In this document: piece by piece, positions 8,715 to 16,300 of the stretch | Layout of the letters: each line of letters opens with the position of its first letter | Position numbering within the stretch: position 1 is the first letter of the stretch | Source of the DNA: Pseudothioglobus sp905182815 | GTDB taxonomy: Bacteria; Pseudomonadota; Gammaproteobacteria; PS1; Pseudothioglobaceae | Direction: 5' to 3' | Assembly (NCBI RefSeq): GCF_048087625.1 | Contig: NZ_CP159805.1 | Span: 1,679,938 to 1,743,937, forward strand | DNA length: 64,000 nucleotides | Notes under the pieces: generated by a model | What the model saw: only the letters and a program-made list of their open reading frames with translations | What the model was told of the DNA's origin: nothing | The model's database searches: none | Translations under genes and position numbers: made by a program

Positions 8715-8948
8715 TTATCCAGCAACCGCAAACAATATATACATTGATATACCAACTGCAATCATAGGTACCGCATCAACAAGTCCCATTACAATAAACA
8801 TTTGTGTTCTTAGCATTGGAATAAGTTCCGGCTGACGCGCAGCACCTTCAATGAATTTAGCGCCAAGAATACCGATACCTACAGCAGCGCCTAATGCACC
8901 TAAACCCATTAAGATAGATCCTGCTAAAAATAATATACTTTGTTCCAT
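8715..8948 (-). CDS. atpE: ATP synthase F0 c subunit
   Basis: A 77-residue hairpin of two membrane helices joined by the polar loop ARQPE. The ion-binding carboxylate is Asp58 in MGLVDAVPMIAVG. An Asp here, with no Na+-type Glu/Ser signature, indicates a proton-coupled ring. Located 36 bp after atpB and 34 bp before atpF, the widest gaps in the operon, which leave room for the strong translation signals usual for this multicopy subunit. Confidence 0.97.
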   Translation of the reverse strand: MEQSILFLAGSILMGLGALGAAVGIGILGAKFIEGAARQPELIPMLRTQMFIVMGLVDAVPMIAVGISMYILFAVAG

Positions 8949-8984
8949 TTTTTACTCCTACTTATAAAAACTGTTTAAAAAAAA

Positions 8985-9809
8985 TTAATGCTCTTTTTGG
9001 TGTGCCATATCCATATATACAATCACTAAAGTCATAAAGATAAATGCCTGAAGTAATACAATTAAGATATGAAAAATAGCCCACGGTAAAGACAGGCTCC
9101 ACTGAATCCAGAATGGCAACAGTGCGATTAGAATGAAGATCATTTCACCTGCATACATGTTTCCAAATAAACGTAATGCAAGAGAAACTGGCTTTGCCAG
9201 TAAGTTCACCCCTTCTAAAAAGAAGTTAAAAGGCAACATCCATTTACCAAAAGGATGGAGCGTTAGTTCGCCTACAAATCCACCAAGGCCTTTTTCTTTA
9301 ATACTGTAATAAAGAATTAATATGAAAATACCGATAGACATGCCGAATGTAGCATTAGGGTCGGTTGTTGGAACCACCTTAAGAAAATCAATACCTAGAA
9401 CAACAGCTAGAGATGGAAGCCAATCAACAGGCACTAAATCCATCGTATTCATTAAGATTATCCAAATAAATGTCGTTAAAGCAAGAGGGGCAACCATAGG
9501 GTTTTTACCACTGAAAGAACCACGTACATTTTCATCAATAAATTCAATAATGCTTTCTACAAAATTTTGAAACCCACTTGGAGCGTCAATAGAAGCACGT
9601 TTTGCTGCTCTAGCAAAAAAGAATAAAAATAGCGCGCCTAAAACAAAAGAAAATCCAAGTGTATCAACATGGAAAGCCATGAAACCCATTTCTTTTGCTT
9701 CTAAAGCACTTTCAGCAAACCCCCAATGACCATCTGGAAATTTTCCGTAAGTTAAATTTTGTAAATGGTGCTTAATATAAGCGCCAGATGTTAGTTCACC
9801 ACTTGCCAT
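8985..9809 (-). CDS. atpB: ATP synthase F0 a subunit
   Basis: A 274-residue polytopic membrane protein forming the proton half-channels beside the c ring. The essential arginine is Arg213 in VSLALRLFGNMYAGE, matching Arg210 of E. coli. The NTMDLVPVDW and PFNFFLEGVNLLAKP segments are also conserved. Its start overlaps the atpI stop by 1 bp. Confidence 0.97.
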   Translation of the reverse strand: MASGELTSGAYIKHHLQNLTYGKFPDGHWGFAESALEAKEMGFMAFHVDTLGFSFVLGALFLFFFARAAKRASIDAPSGFQNFVESIIEFIDENVRGSFSGKNPMVAPLALTTFIWIILMNTMDLVPVDWLPSLAVVLGIDFLKVVPTTDPNATFGMSIGIFILILYYSIKEKGLGGFVGELTLHPFGKWMLPFNFFLEGVNLLAKPVSLALRLFGNMYAGEMIFILIALLPFWIQWSLSLPWAIFHILIVLLQAFIFMTLVIVYMDMAHQKEH

Positions 9810-10165
9810 TATTTTTGCCTTAACCTATCTAATATAAATCCTACCTGACCAACAACTAAACTCAAACAGAGAGCTGCGGGCTCAAGTTCTAAAAAACCAA
9901 GTCCAATTAAAGCTAGTAGGATTAGAGAGAGCATCCTACTGATACTGCTGCTGATCGCCATCCTAAAGCTTTTTTGTGCATCAGCGTCAACCAATGCTTT
10001 TTGTTTTTTTGTATACCAATTAAATATCCAGGTATTGCTTAAACTTACTAAGGCACCATAAAAGGCAGCAACTGCAAAACCATCAGTGGCATAAAAAAAA
10101 ACAATTAAAGCTAGGAGAAAGTATTGAATAAGTGAGCTTATTGATTTCACTTTTTCGATATTCAC
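9809..10165 (-). CDS. atpI: ATP synthase subunit I (AtpI)
   Basis: A small hydrophobic protein of about 118 residues with four likely membrane segments. It is the non-essential first gene of proteobacterial atp operons and is thought to assist c-ring assembly. The start is uncertain. A TTG at 10180 opens the frame, but the near-consensus promoter at 10188-10215 predicts transcription to begin at about 10181, which would make a TTG start leaderless. GTG at 10165 (chosen) and GTG at 10150 are alternatives, and neither has a well-placed Shine-Dalgarno sequence. There is no ATG near the N terminus. Confidence 0.8.
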   Translation of the reverse strand: MNIEKVKSISSLIQYFLLALIVFFYATDGFAVAAFYGALVSLSNTWIFNWYTKKQKALVDADAQKSFRMAISSSISRMLSLILLALIGLGFLELEPAALCLSLVVGQVGFILDRLRQK

Positions 10166-10187
10166 CCTGACTATGCACAAACGAAAT

Positions 10188-10215
10188 ATTATACAATTTA
10201 ATGTTTAATAGTCAA
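10188..10215 (-). promoter_or_regulatory. Sigma70 promoter of the atp operon
   Basis: Read on the minus strand: TTGACT (10215-10210), a 16-bp spacer, then a perfect TATAAT (10193-10188). This is one of the best matches to the sigma70 consensus in the window and sits directly ahead of atpI, as expected for a highly expressed operon. Predicted transcription start is about 10181. Confidence 0.75.
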
Positions 10216-10300
10216 GTCCTACAAAGACAATTTATTTACTGTGAAGCAAAATAAATTTACGCAATTTATTAAGGCTTATTTTCAAAAAAAATTTAGTTGA

Positions 10301-11962
10301 TTAAGAGCTAGAATTTATCATCTCTTCAGCAGCTATTCGAGTTTTATCACTGATTGTAATCCCACCTAAGATTCTTGCCACTTCGTCCGTCCTTTCTTTC
10401 GGACTTAGGCTTGCAACTTGGGTAAAAGTTGAGCCATTTTTTTGCGTTTTTACAACCTTCATATGATCTTGTCCCTGCGCTGCAACCTGAGCAAGGTGCG
10501 TTACACAAATAATTTGATATCGATTTGATAATTTTTTTAACATTTGGCCAATAATTTCAGCAACTGATCCACTGATACCTACGTCGACTTCATCAAATAC
10601 AACTGATGGGGTGAGCTCAGTTTTACTTGTGACAACTGAAAGTGCTAGAGATATTCTTGATAACTCTCCACCCGAGGCTACTTTACCTAGTGGCTTAAAA
10701 TCTTGCCCAGCGTTAGTTTTTGTAAGAATGATAATTTCCTCCATACCATTAAGCCTTACAGATCCTTCAGAAGAGTTAATGCTAAAAGTAATTTCACTCC
10801 CAGGCATTCCAAGTTTTTGCATTAAGCTTGTAACCTCTTTTGAAAGAGACTTGCCAGCAATTACTCTTTCAGCACTCAACAACTTTGACTTAGCATAATA
10901 TTCTTTCTCAAATTTACTTTGCGCGAGTAATAACTCATCTATCTTATCGCTCGATGAGCCCAACATATTAAGATTTTCTTGCAAAGCTGATTGTGCCTCA
11001 AGTAGTCCTTGAATTTGACAATTATGTTTACGACCAAGGCCATGAAGCTCATTAATTCTAGAGCTAAGTTGTACTGAATTATCTTCTTGGCTGCTAATCT
11101 TACCAAGGTAATCTGTCAAGTCATAAATTCCTTCTTGGACCTGAAGCTGGGCACTAGCCAGCAATGAATGTATTGTGTCTAACCGCGAATCAAGCTCTTT
11201 CGACTGATTAATAATATTTTCACTTTCAATTAACACATTATTAACGCCTGATTCGTTGTCAAGAGAGTCTATTATCTTAGAAATTTTTTCAACAAGCTCG
11301 CTTGCATTTGTTGAGACTTTATAGTCATCCTCAATATTATCAAGCTCATCCTGGGTCATTTCAGCTTGAATAAGCTCATTCAGTTGATGGGTTATTAACT
11401 CTTTTTGGGCTGCAAGGAGAGAGTTATTATTTTGTAAGTCTTCAACCTCATTCTTGACCGCTTGATAATTGTTGACAATATTATTTACTTCTTCACACTG
11501 CTTTTGAGTGCCGGCATAATCATCAAGTAGCAAGCGATGATGGTTCGCTCGAAGTAACAGCTGATGCTCATTTTGGCCATGCATATCAATCAAAAAACTG
11601 CCAATATCCTTTAGTGTTGATAAAGGTACATTAGAACCATTGACATATGAACGTGACTTACCATCTGAAGCAATAACCCTTCTCAAGATGCACTCACTCT
11701 TATTTTCTAAATCCAGGCCTTCCAAAAAAGTTTGAAGCTCAGTTCCTAAATTCAAACTAAATGTAGCCACAATTTCAGCCTTACTTGCACCTTTCCTAAC
11801 GAGAGACGAATCAGAACGACCTCCAGCAACTAAACTTAATGCCTGAATTAAGATTGATTTACCTGCACCCGTCTCCCCAGTCACAACAGTCATACCAGAC
11901 TTAAACTCAATACTTAAGTCTTCGACAACAACTAAATTTTTTACATGTAAGTGCTCAAGCAT
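10301..11962 (-). CDS. recN: DNA repair protein RecN
   Basis: A 553-residue SMC-like ATPase, the same length as E. coli RecN. The Walker A motif GETGAGKS is at residues 29-36 of the N-terminal head. Two long coiled-coil arms fill the middle (about 150-370). The C-terminal half has the ABC signature (LGKVASGGELSRISLAL) and Walker B (PSVVFDEVDVGISG), then the H-loop (ICVTHLAQVAAQ). It acts in recombinational double-strand-break repair. It follows nadK by 12 bp, the usual nadK-recN pair. No LexA box was recognised ahead of the pair. Confidence 0.96.
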   Translation of the reverse strand: MLEHLHVKNLVVVEDLSIEFKSGMTVVTGETGAGKSILIQALSLVAGGRSDSSLVRKGASKAEIVATFSLNLGTELQTFLEGLDLENKSECILRRVIASDGKSRSYVNGSNVPLSTLKDIGSFLIDMHGQNEHQLLLRANHHRLLLDDYAGTQKQCEEVNNIVNNYQAVKNEVEDLQNNNSLLAAQKELITHQLNELIQAEMTQDELDNIEDDYKVSTNASELVEKISKIIDSLDNESGVNNVLIESENIINQSKELDSRLDTIHSLLASAQLQVQEGIYDLTDYLGKISSQEDNSVQLSSRINELHGLGRKHNCQIQGLLEAQSALQENLNMLGSSSDKIDELLLAQSKFEKEYYAKSKLLSAERVIAGKSLSKEVTSLMQKLGMPGSEITFSINSSEGSVRLNGMEEIIILTKTNAGQDFKPLGKVASGGELSRISLALSVVTSKTELTPSVVFDEVDVGISGSVAEIIGQMLKKLSNRYQIICVTHLAQVAAQGQDHMKVVKTQKNGSTFTQVASLSPKERTDEVARILGGITISDKTRIAAEEMINSSS

Positions 11963-11974
11963 ATCTTTAATTTA

Positions 11975-12793
11975 TTAAACTTTTTGGCCCCAATGAAGCT
12001 TTGATCTTATAATCTCAAAGTAGTCATAACCTTTTGGATGAATTAGATGGACAAAATTTTCATGTTGCTTCACTCTAAGAGCAACACCTTCTGATGCATG
12101 AACTGAGGACTGAGCATCAAAGCTAATTGTTGCCCTATCTTCGCAATCTAAAAGAGTAATCAATACCTCACTATCGCCATCAAGAATGAACGGTCTATGA
12201 CTCATTGTATGAGGGCTGATTGATACTAGGCAAATCGCATTTGTACTCGGGTGCATAATTGGGCCTCCGCTAGAAAGTGCATAAGCAGTAGAACCAGTAG
12301 GCGTGGTAACTATAATTCCATCTGCCCTCTGATTATTCACAAAGTCTCCATCAACATTCAGCTCAAACTCTATCATTTTTGGAGTTTCATTCCTATGAAT
12401 TACCACCTCATTAAATGCTAGATGTTTTGACAATACTTTGCCATTTTGTTCAATTTGACAGCTTAAAAGAGATCTTTTCTCTTTAATAAACTCACCATTT
12501 AGAACAGCGCTAACTACTGGCGTCATCGAGTCAACTGAAACGTCAGCTAGAAAACCAAGGCGTCCTAAATTAACTCCAAGTATAGGAATATTGAAGTCAA
12601 CATAAGTTCTTGCGGTATTCAATATAGTACCGTCTCCACCGACAACAATAATTAGATCAGCATTTTTCTCAAAGTCTTTTTGATCCTCCAACAAAATAAC
12701 ACCAAGATCCTTAAGGAGAACACCAAGCTCCAGGGCAGTTTTTTGACTGGTAAAATCGTTTGGTTTACAGATAACGCCAATAGAATTAAACAT
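11975..12793 (-). CDS. nadK: NAD kinase
   Basis: The 272-residue cytosolic enzyme that phosphorylates NAD to NADP using ATP or polyphosphate. The signature GGDG is at residues 52-55, within VVGGDGTILNTART. The second conserved block is RADGIIVTTPTGSTAYALSSGGPI. Slightly shorter than the E. coli enzyme (292) but complete. It is divergent from grpE across a 65-bp region and co-directional with recN. Confidence 0.96.
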   Translation of the reverse strand: MFNSIGVICKPNDFTSQKTALELGVLLKDLGVILLEDQKDFEKNADLIIVVGGDGTILNTARTYVDFNIPILGVNLGRLGFLADVSVDSMTPVVSAVLNGEFIKEKRSLLSCQIEQNGKVLSKHLAFNEVVIHRNETPKMIEFELNVDGDFVNNQRADGIIVTTPTGSTAYALSSGGPIMHPSTNAICLVSISPHTMSHRPFILDGDSEVLITLLDCEDRATISFDAQSSVHASEGVALRVKQHENFVHLIHPKGYDYFEIIRSKLHWGQKV

Positions 12794-12858
12794 AGGCCTT
12801 GAAATATACTAAAAAGTAACTACATAACATGTTAAATATACATTAGTTTGGTTAAAAA

Positions 12859-13401
12859 ATGACAAAAAAGAAAGAACAAAAAACTCAAGATGATACCTCT
12901 AATGAGGTTCAAGAAGATGTACTTGATGATAACAAAAATGAAGATTTAGCGACTCAGCTTTTAGAGGCACAACAGTCTGCAAAAGATAATTGGGACAAGC
13001 TTTTACGCTCCCAAGCCGAGATGGAAAACCTTAAGAGGCGTACATCAAAAGATCTTGAGAATGCCCATAAATATGCCCTTGATGGTTTCGTTAAAGCCCT
13101 ATTAGAGGTCAACGACTCTCTTTCAATGGGACTTAAGCTAGCAATGGATGAAAATGCAACTCTAGAAAACACAATTGAAGGAATTGAGCTTACAAATAGA
13201 GTTTTTATGTCAACTCTTGAAAAGTTTGGAGTTGAGGCCATAAACCCTGTTGATGAAAAATTTAACCCAGAACTGCATGAGGCGGTAACTATGGCGCCGA
13301 TGCCAGATAAAATATCAAACACTGTTTTAGAGGTTATCCAAGTTGGATTTACTTTAAATGGTCGATTAGTCCGCCCAGCACTCGTAATAGTCGTACAGTA
13401 G
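12859..13401 (+). CDS. grpE: Nucleotide exchange factor GrpE
   Basis: A 180-residue co-chaperone that releases ADP from DnaK. It has a charged, disordered N terminus, a long paired helix (about 35-90) containing AEMENLKRRTSKDLENAHKY, and the C-terminal beta domain with NPELHEAVTMAP and the closing GFTLNGRLVRPALVIV. dnaK and dnaJ are not beside it. No clear heat-shock (sigma32) promoter was recognised upstream. The gene ends at the border of the accessory segment. Confidence 0.96.
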   Translation: MTKKKEQKTQDDTSNEVQEDVLDDNKNEDLATQLLEAQQSAKDNWDKLLRSQAEMENLKRRTSKDLENAHKYALDGFVKALLEVNDSLSMGLKLAMDENATLENTIEGIELTNRVFMSTLEKFGVEAINPVDEKFNPELHEAVTMAPMPDKISNTVLEVIQVGFTLNGRLVRPALVIVVQ

Positions 13402-13443
13402 TTGGACCCTCTACAACCCCTACTCTGACAACACTTTTTTTGA

Positions 13444-13504
13444 GTGTCTAACAAGTGTCTAACAAAAACGCACTATCTATATGTCTTGGTCGGGTGTCTA
13501 ACAA
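13444..13504 (+). repeat. Three direct copies of an 11-bp element
   Basis: GTGTCTAACAA occurs at 13444-13454 and 13455-13465 as a perfect head-to-tail pair, and again at 13494-13504. The pair has an 11-bp period, about one helical turn. The repeats lie in the 130-bp gap between grpE and the first accessory gene, and no gene covers them. They could be binding sites for a recombinase or regulator, or scars of an insertion. I see no matching copy at the right side of the accessory segment. Confidence 0.7.
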
Positions 13505-13531
13505 GTGTGAAAATAATGCTATAACAAAACC

Positions 13532-13957
13532 TTAATTGCATTTTTCATTTTGTTCAGTCATTTCACTCTTTCTTATTGTCATTGTATCAATAATATTGTG
13601 AATTTCTTTTAGTAATGAGGCGTCATTTGAATATGATTTATCGCCACCATCATAACCAATTAACCAAAGTCCATATTTATTCTTATATCTATCTGGAACA
13701 ATGTATTTATTAATATCATCTCCAACAATTCTAATGTACTTCAAATTTCTTTCTTCATTTTCACAACTATTTGTTTTAAAAAAATCGTCAGTTTCATTAA
13801 TGAAATGAATATCTTTTGTGATAAAGAGGACTATTCTTTTATCCCATGAAAATGAATTAATATATTCTTCTAAATTTATTTTTACACTTGAATTACTCAT
13901 CATTGGAAACATTAACAAAGTTAACAATAGGCAGAATACTTTTATCCTGTTCTTCAT
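13532..13957 (-). CDS. Secreted DUF4174-like protein
   Basis: A 141-residue protein with an N-terminal hydrophobic signal segment (about 6-22), suggesting export to the periplasm. The body resembles DUF4174: a WDKRIVLFITK strand near the start and GLWLIGYDGGDKSY, then IIDTMTIRKSEM near the end, matching the family pattern of an Ile-Gly-x-Asp-Gly-Gly block followed by an IDxMPxRxxEM helix. The function of the family is unknown, though its fold appears thioredoxin-like without the Cys pair. It is AT-rich, and there is no obvious operon partner. Confidence 0.6.
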   Translation of the reverse strand: MKNRIKVFCLLLTLLMFPMMSNSSVKINLEEYINSFSWDKRIVLFITKDIHFINETDDFFKTNSCENEERNLKYIRIVGDDINKYIVPDRYKNKYGLWLIGYDGGDKSYSNDASLLKEIHNIIDTMTIRKSEMTEQNEKCN

Positions 13958-13991
13958 TACTTATTGTATCTAAATGTAAATTTACTTTGAA

Positions 13992-14414
13992 TTAAAGATT
14001 TAAATAATCTTTAAATTCATCCTTAACATCACTACCAATGTCATTAGTTAGGTACTCATAAACATTGAAGATACAAACATAATAAATATCAGATAAGAAT
14101 TCATCAATCTTTTCATAATCCTCATGATCATGATCCACCCACCATCTTGAATGTGGATCTTCTTCAACTTCACTCATCATTTCAGAATCTAAAAACCTCA
14201 GATAGTGTTTTTCTACGTACATAATTCTGTGAATCAACATATGTAATGATCCTTCAAACATTCCGTCAACTCTAGTAATATTAAAGGAATCATCTGAAAA
14301 GTTTGTTCTGACCTTAGAAAAGTTATAGGTTGATGATTTAGTGTCATCAATAATCGTTGTCAGTTCTTTTGTAACAAATCTAATTATTGAGTGTTTAACA
14401 AAGTTATTCATCAT
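13992..14414 (-). CDS. Hypothetical protein
   Basis: 140 residues; I do not recognise a family. It is acidic overall, has no signal peptide or membrane segment, and has a mid-protein His/Asp/Trp-rich patch (HSRWWVDHDHEDYEK, about residues 90-104). It looks like a soluble helical protein. There are two adjacent ATG codons at the start; I used the first. AT-rich with short, unconserved neighbours, typical of an acquired or fast-evolving gene. Confidence 0.45.
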   Translation of the reverse strand: MMNNFVKHSIIRFVTKELTTIIDDTKSSTYNFSKVRTNFSDDSFNITRVDGMFEGSLHMLIHRIMYVEKHYLRFLDSEMMSEVEEDPHSRWWVDHDHEDYEKIDEFLSDIYYVCIFNVYEYLTNDIGSDVKDEFKDYLNL

Positions 14415-14440
14415 AATTTTTATTTTATTATAAATATGAC

Positions 14441-14466
14441 TTTGTAAGGTCTCTCCAACTTACAAA
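14441..14466 (-). terminator. AT-rich stem-loop downstream of the 120-residue hypothetical gene
   Basis: TTTGTAAG and CTTACAAA form an 8-bp perfect inverted repeat around a 10-base loop. On the minus strand it lies 28 bp past the stop of the gene ending at 14494. There is no long U-run directly after the stem, so termination would be weak. It could instead be an RNA 3'-end stabiliser. Confidence 0.35.
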
Positions 14467-14493
14467 ATCAGTCAGTCAAAAATACAACTGGAT

Positions 14494-14856
14494 TTAACTC
14501 TTCTTACTTTGATGAACGACTACTGGATTTGTTATATTCTTCTTTATTAACTTATTAATAAATGTTTGTTTATCTTTAAGAAGTAGTTCAAGATACTCAT
14601 CATTGTTGCAAAACGCCACATTACCATCTGTATCTTCAATATAAAAATAACCCCAATCAGTAATATCATCAAGACTAGTCGTTTGATCAGGTGCTAAGTG
14701 TTGAGTGTAGAAATGTTTCCACCATCTTTGAGAAATCCCTTCACTTTGTTGAAGTTGAAGTTGAAGTGACTCTAAATTTTCTGCATCAAAATCATATGTA
14801 ACAAAATCCACCTCTTCATGATTTTCTACATAGTAAGTAACTGTAAAGTTTTTCAT
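14494..14856 (-). CDS. Hypothetical protein
   Basis: About 120 residues from the ATG at 14856 (MKNFTVTYYVENHEE). A GTG at 14877 would add seven residues but has a poor context. It is an acidic soluble protein with an N-terminal beta-strand pair, a Gln/Leu-rich helix, and a WGYFYIEDTDGNVAFCNNDEYLELL segment that reads like a small alpha/beta domain. No family recognised. Same orientation as the two genes downstream. Confidence 0.45.
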   Translation of the reverse strand: MKNFTVTYYVENHEEVDFVTYDFDAENLESLQLQLQQSEGISQRWWKHFYTQHLAPDQTTSLDDITDWGYFYIEDTDGNVAFCNNDEYLELLLKDKQTFINKLIKKNITNPVVVHQSKKS

Positions 14857-15019
14857 TTGCAAAATGTTACAGGACACAAAAAATATGTGGCAAAAAATCC
14901 ATATACAAAAATGGCTTTATTAGTGGTGAAAAAACCCTTGATTTCACAACACAGTTTTAGACTGCCAGAATGTCCTACTTTAAGAGGGATTCAATTCAGT
15001 TATTTCTGAGATACTTTTG

Positions 15020-15048
15020 TTCACTCTGTGTTTATATTGAAATATAAT
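15020..15048 (+). promoter_or_regulatory. Putative promoter for the small membrane protein gene
   Basis: TTCACT, a 17-bp spacer, then a perfect TATAAT at 15043-15048, 31 bp ahead of the ATG at 15079. The -35 box is weak but the -10 is consensus. The rest of the 14857-15078 gap shows nothing I can name. Confidence 0.45.
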
Positions 15049-15078
15049 TTAGTGATGATTTCAAATGAATAAATATAA

Positions 15079-15387
15079 ATGGCAACAAAAATAAATATTA
15101 AGCATACTCAAAGTGGAATGGTGAAGACAGGTTTTTATGGTTATAGTTGGACATATCTCATCTTTGGCTGGTTTGTTCCATTGTTTAGAGGTGAATTAGG
15201 TGTTGGGGCGCTTCATCTTCTTTTCACGATAGTAACTGGTGGTATTTGGCAAATTATTGTAAGTTTCCTATATAACAAACAATACATGACAAGAATGCTA
15301 ACAAATGGCTGGGTTCTTGATGGGTCCGATTCAGACAAAGTTCTTGCTGGAACTTCACTAGGCATATCGACACATACTAACAACTAA
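15079..15387 (+). CDS. Small membrane protein, HrgC/TM2-like layout
   Basis: 102 residues. A short polar N terminus leads into GFYGYSWTYLIFGWFVPLFRGEL, then a second hydrophobic segment (LHLLFTIVTGGIWQIIVSFLY), a basic YNKQYMTRMLTNGW stretch and a polar tail. This gives two membrane helices with the aromatic/basic boundary seen in small HrgC-like or TM2-like proteins. The family assignment is tentative and the function unknown. It has its own likely promoter and is 18 bp from the next gene, so the two may be cotranscribed. Confidence 0.5.
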   Translation: MATKINIKHTQSGMVKTGFYGYSWTYLIFGWFVPLFRGELGVGALHLLFTIVTGGIWQIIVSFLYNKQYMTRMLTNGWVLDGSDSDKVLAGTSLGISTHTNN

Positions 15388-15405
15388 AAATCGTAATAGA
15401 ATTAA

Positions 15406-16020
15406 GTGCATAATTTAAGAATTCCAATAGAGCCCTATGAGGGTGATTTATCAGGTGTTGCTGATTACCTCGATGGAATGAATTTTCAACTGTTAACTCA
15501 AATAGCGCCTTATAAAAACAATAATATTTGGACAGCATTATCTCTTCACGGGTTTGGCTCAAATGCATCAGATATATTTAAACCAGGTTTTGTAGATACA
15601 AAGGTAGAAGTTGACACTCAATTGCAGTGGACTTCGCTATTCAATGAACCTACTATGAAGCCAATAAGTGAAATGATCTCTAAGCTACCTTGTAATTTTG
15701 AGAGAATTCGATTTACAAAATTAGTTGCAGGCAAATCTCTTAAAAAGCATACAGACAATGTAGATGATGATATTAAAAATAAAAAGATTGCCAGGCTTCA
15801 TATTCCAATTAGGACCAATAATGATGTTATTTTTACTTTTTATGAAAATGAAAATGATCTAAAAGGCAAGTTATTTAATCTCAAAACAGGGCACTATTAC
15901 TACCTTGACGTTACGAAACATCATTCCGTAAGCAATAATAGTAATATTGATAGGTATCACCTAGTTATAGATTGCTTCGTAAATGATGAGTTAAAAACAC
16001 TATTTAAGGGTATTTTTTGA
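15406..16020 (+). CDS. Aspartyl/asparaginyl beta-hydroxylase-like Fe(II)/2-oxoglutarate dioxygenase
   Basis: 204 residues. The C-terminal half fits the Asp/Asn beta-hydroxylase cupin: RIRFTKLVAGKSLKKHTDN supplies the first metal ligands (His115, Asp117), ARLHIPIRTN is the conserved central strand, and KHHSVSNNSNIDRYHLVID supplies the distal His (172/173) and the 2-oxoglutarate-binding Arg183. The target is unknown; family members modify proteins or lipid A. The start is a GTG with a weak ribosome site; a later start is possible. It follows the small membrane protein gene by 18 bp. Confidence 0.7.
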   Translation: MHNLRIPIEPYEGDLSGVADYLDGMNFQLLTQIAPYKNNNIWTALSLHGFGSNASDIFKPGFVDTKVEVDTQLQWTSLFNEPTMKPISEMISKLPCNFERIRFTKLVAGKSLKKHTDNVDDDIKNKKIARLHIPIRTNNDVIFTFYENENDLKGKLFNLKTGHYYYLDVTKHHSVSNNSNIDRYHLVIDCFVNDELKTLFKGIF

Positions 16021-16196
16021 TATAAATATATTAATTTTAATAAAAATGAGCTATTTTTAGCTATTTTTTAACTAATAACAATGTTTTTATATACAAAAAT
16101 AGTCAAATTACCATTTTTTAATCATTTTTTTAGATATTAAGTAAGTTTTTTTAGATAATAAGCCATATTCTTAAAAAAATTGCATATTTTTGTCCC

Positions 16197-16225
16197 TTGA
16201 CACATAACATTTAATACTCTATATT
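16197..16225 (+). promoter_or_regulatory. Strong sigma70 promoter of the luciferase-like monooxygenase operon
   Basis: TTGACA, a 17-bp spacer, then TATATT: a perfect -35 and a 5/6 -10 match. The predicted start at about 16232 gives a roughly 69-base leader before the ATG at 16301. The stretch before it (16021-16196) is very AT-rich with poly-A/T runs and could act as an UP element or a nucleoid-protein site. Confidence 0.7.
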
Positions 16226-16242
16226 TCTTATTACTCAAGTCG

Positions 16243-16273
16243 GCAGGCAGTGAGAGAAAAAGGTGTGTGCCCT
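16243..16273 (+). other. Possible leader stem-loop
   Basis: In the 5' leader, CAGGCA and TGCCCTG can pair (one bulged C) around a purine-rich loop that contains GTGAGAGAAAAAGG. No known riboswitch class fits. The position between a strong promoter and the first gene suggests a regulatory role, but this is inference. Confidence 0.3.
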
Positions 16274-16300
16274 GTAAGTATATTTTACAAACATTTATAA

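Noticed and set aside
14818..15009. Plus-strand 63-residue open frame
   Set aside because: Overlaps the 5' end of the minus-strand hypothetical gene, has no ribosome site and no recognisable sequence. Some of it may be a remnant, but I cannot support a gene.
16243..16273. Known riboswitch (TPP, SAM, glycine, guanidine) before the monooxygenase operon
   Set aside because: The conserved core bases of these classes are not present; only a simple stem is visible.
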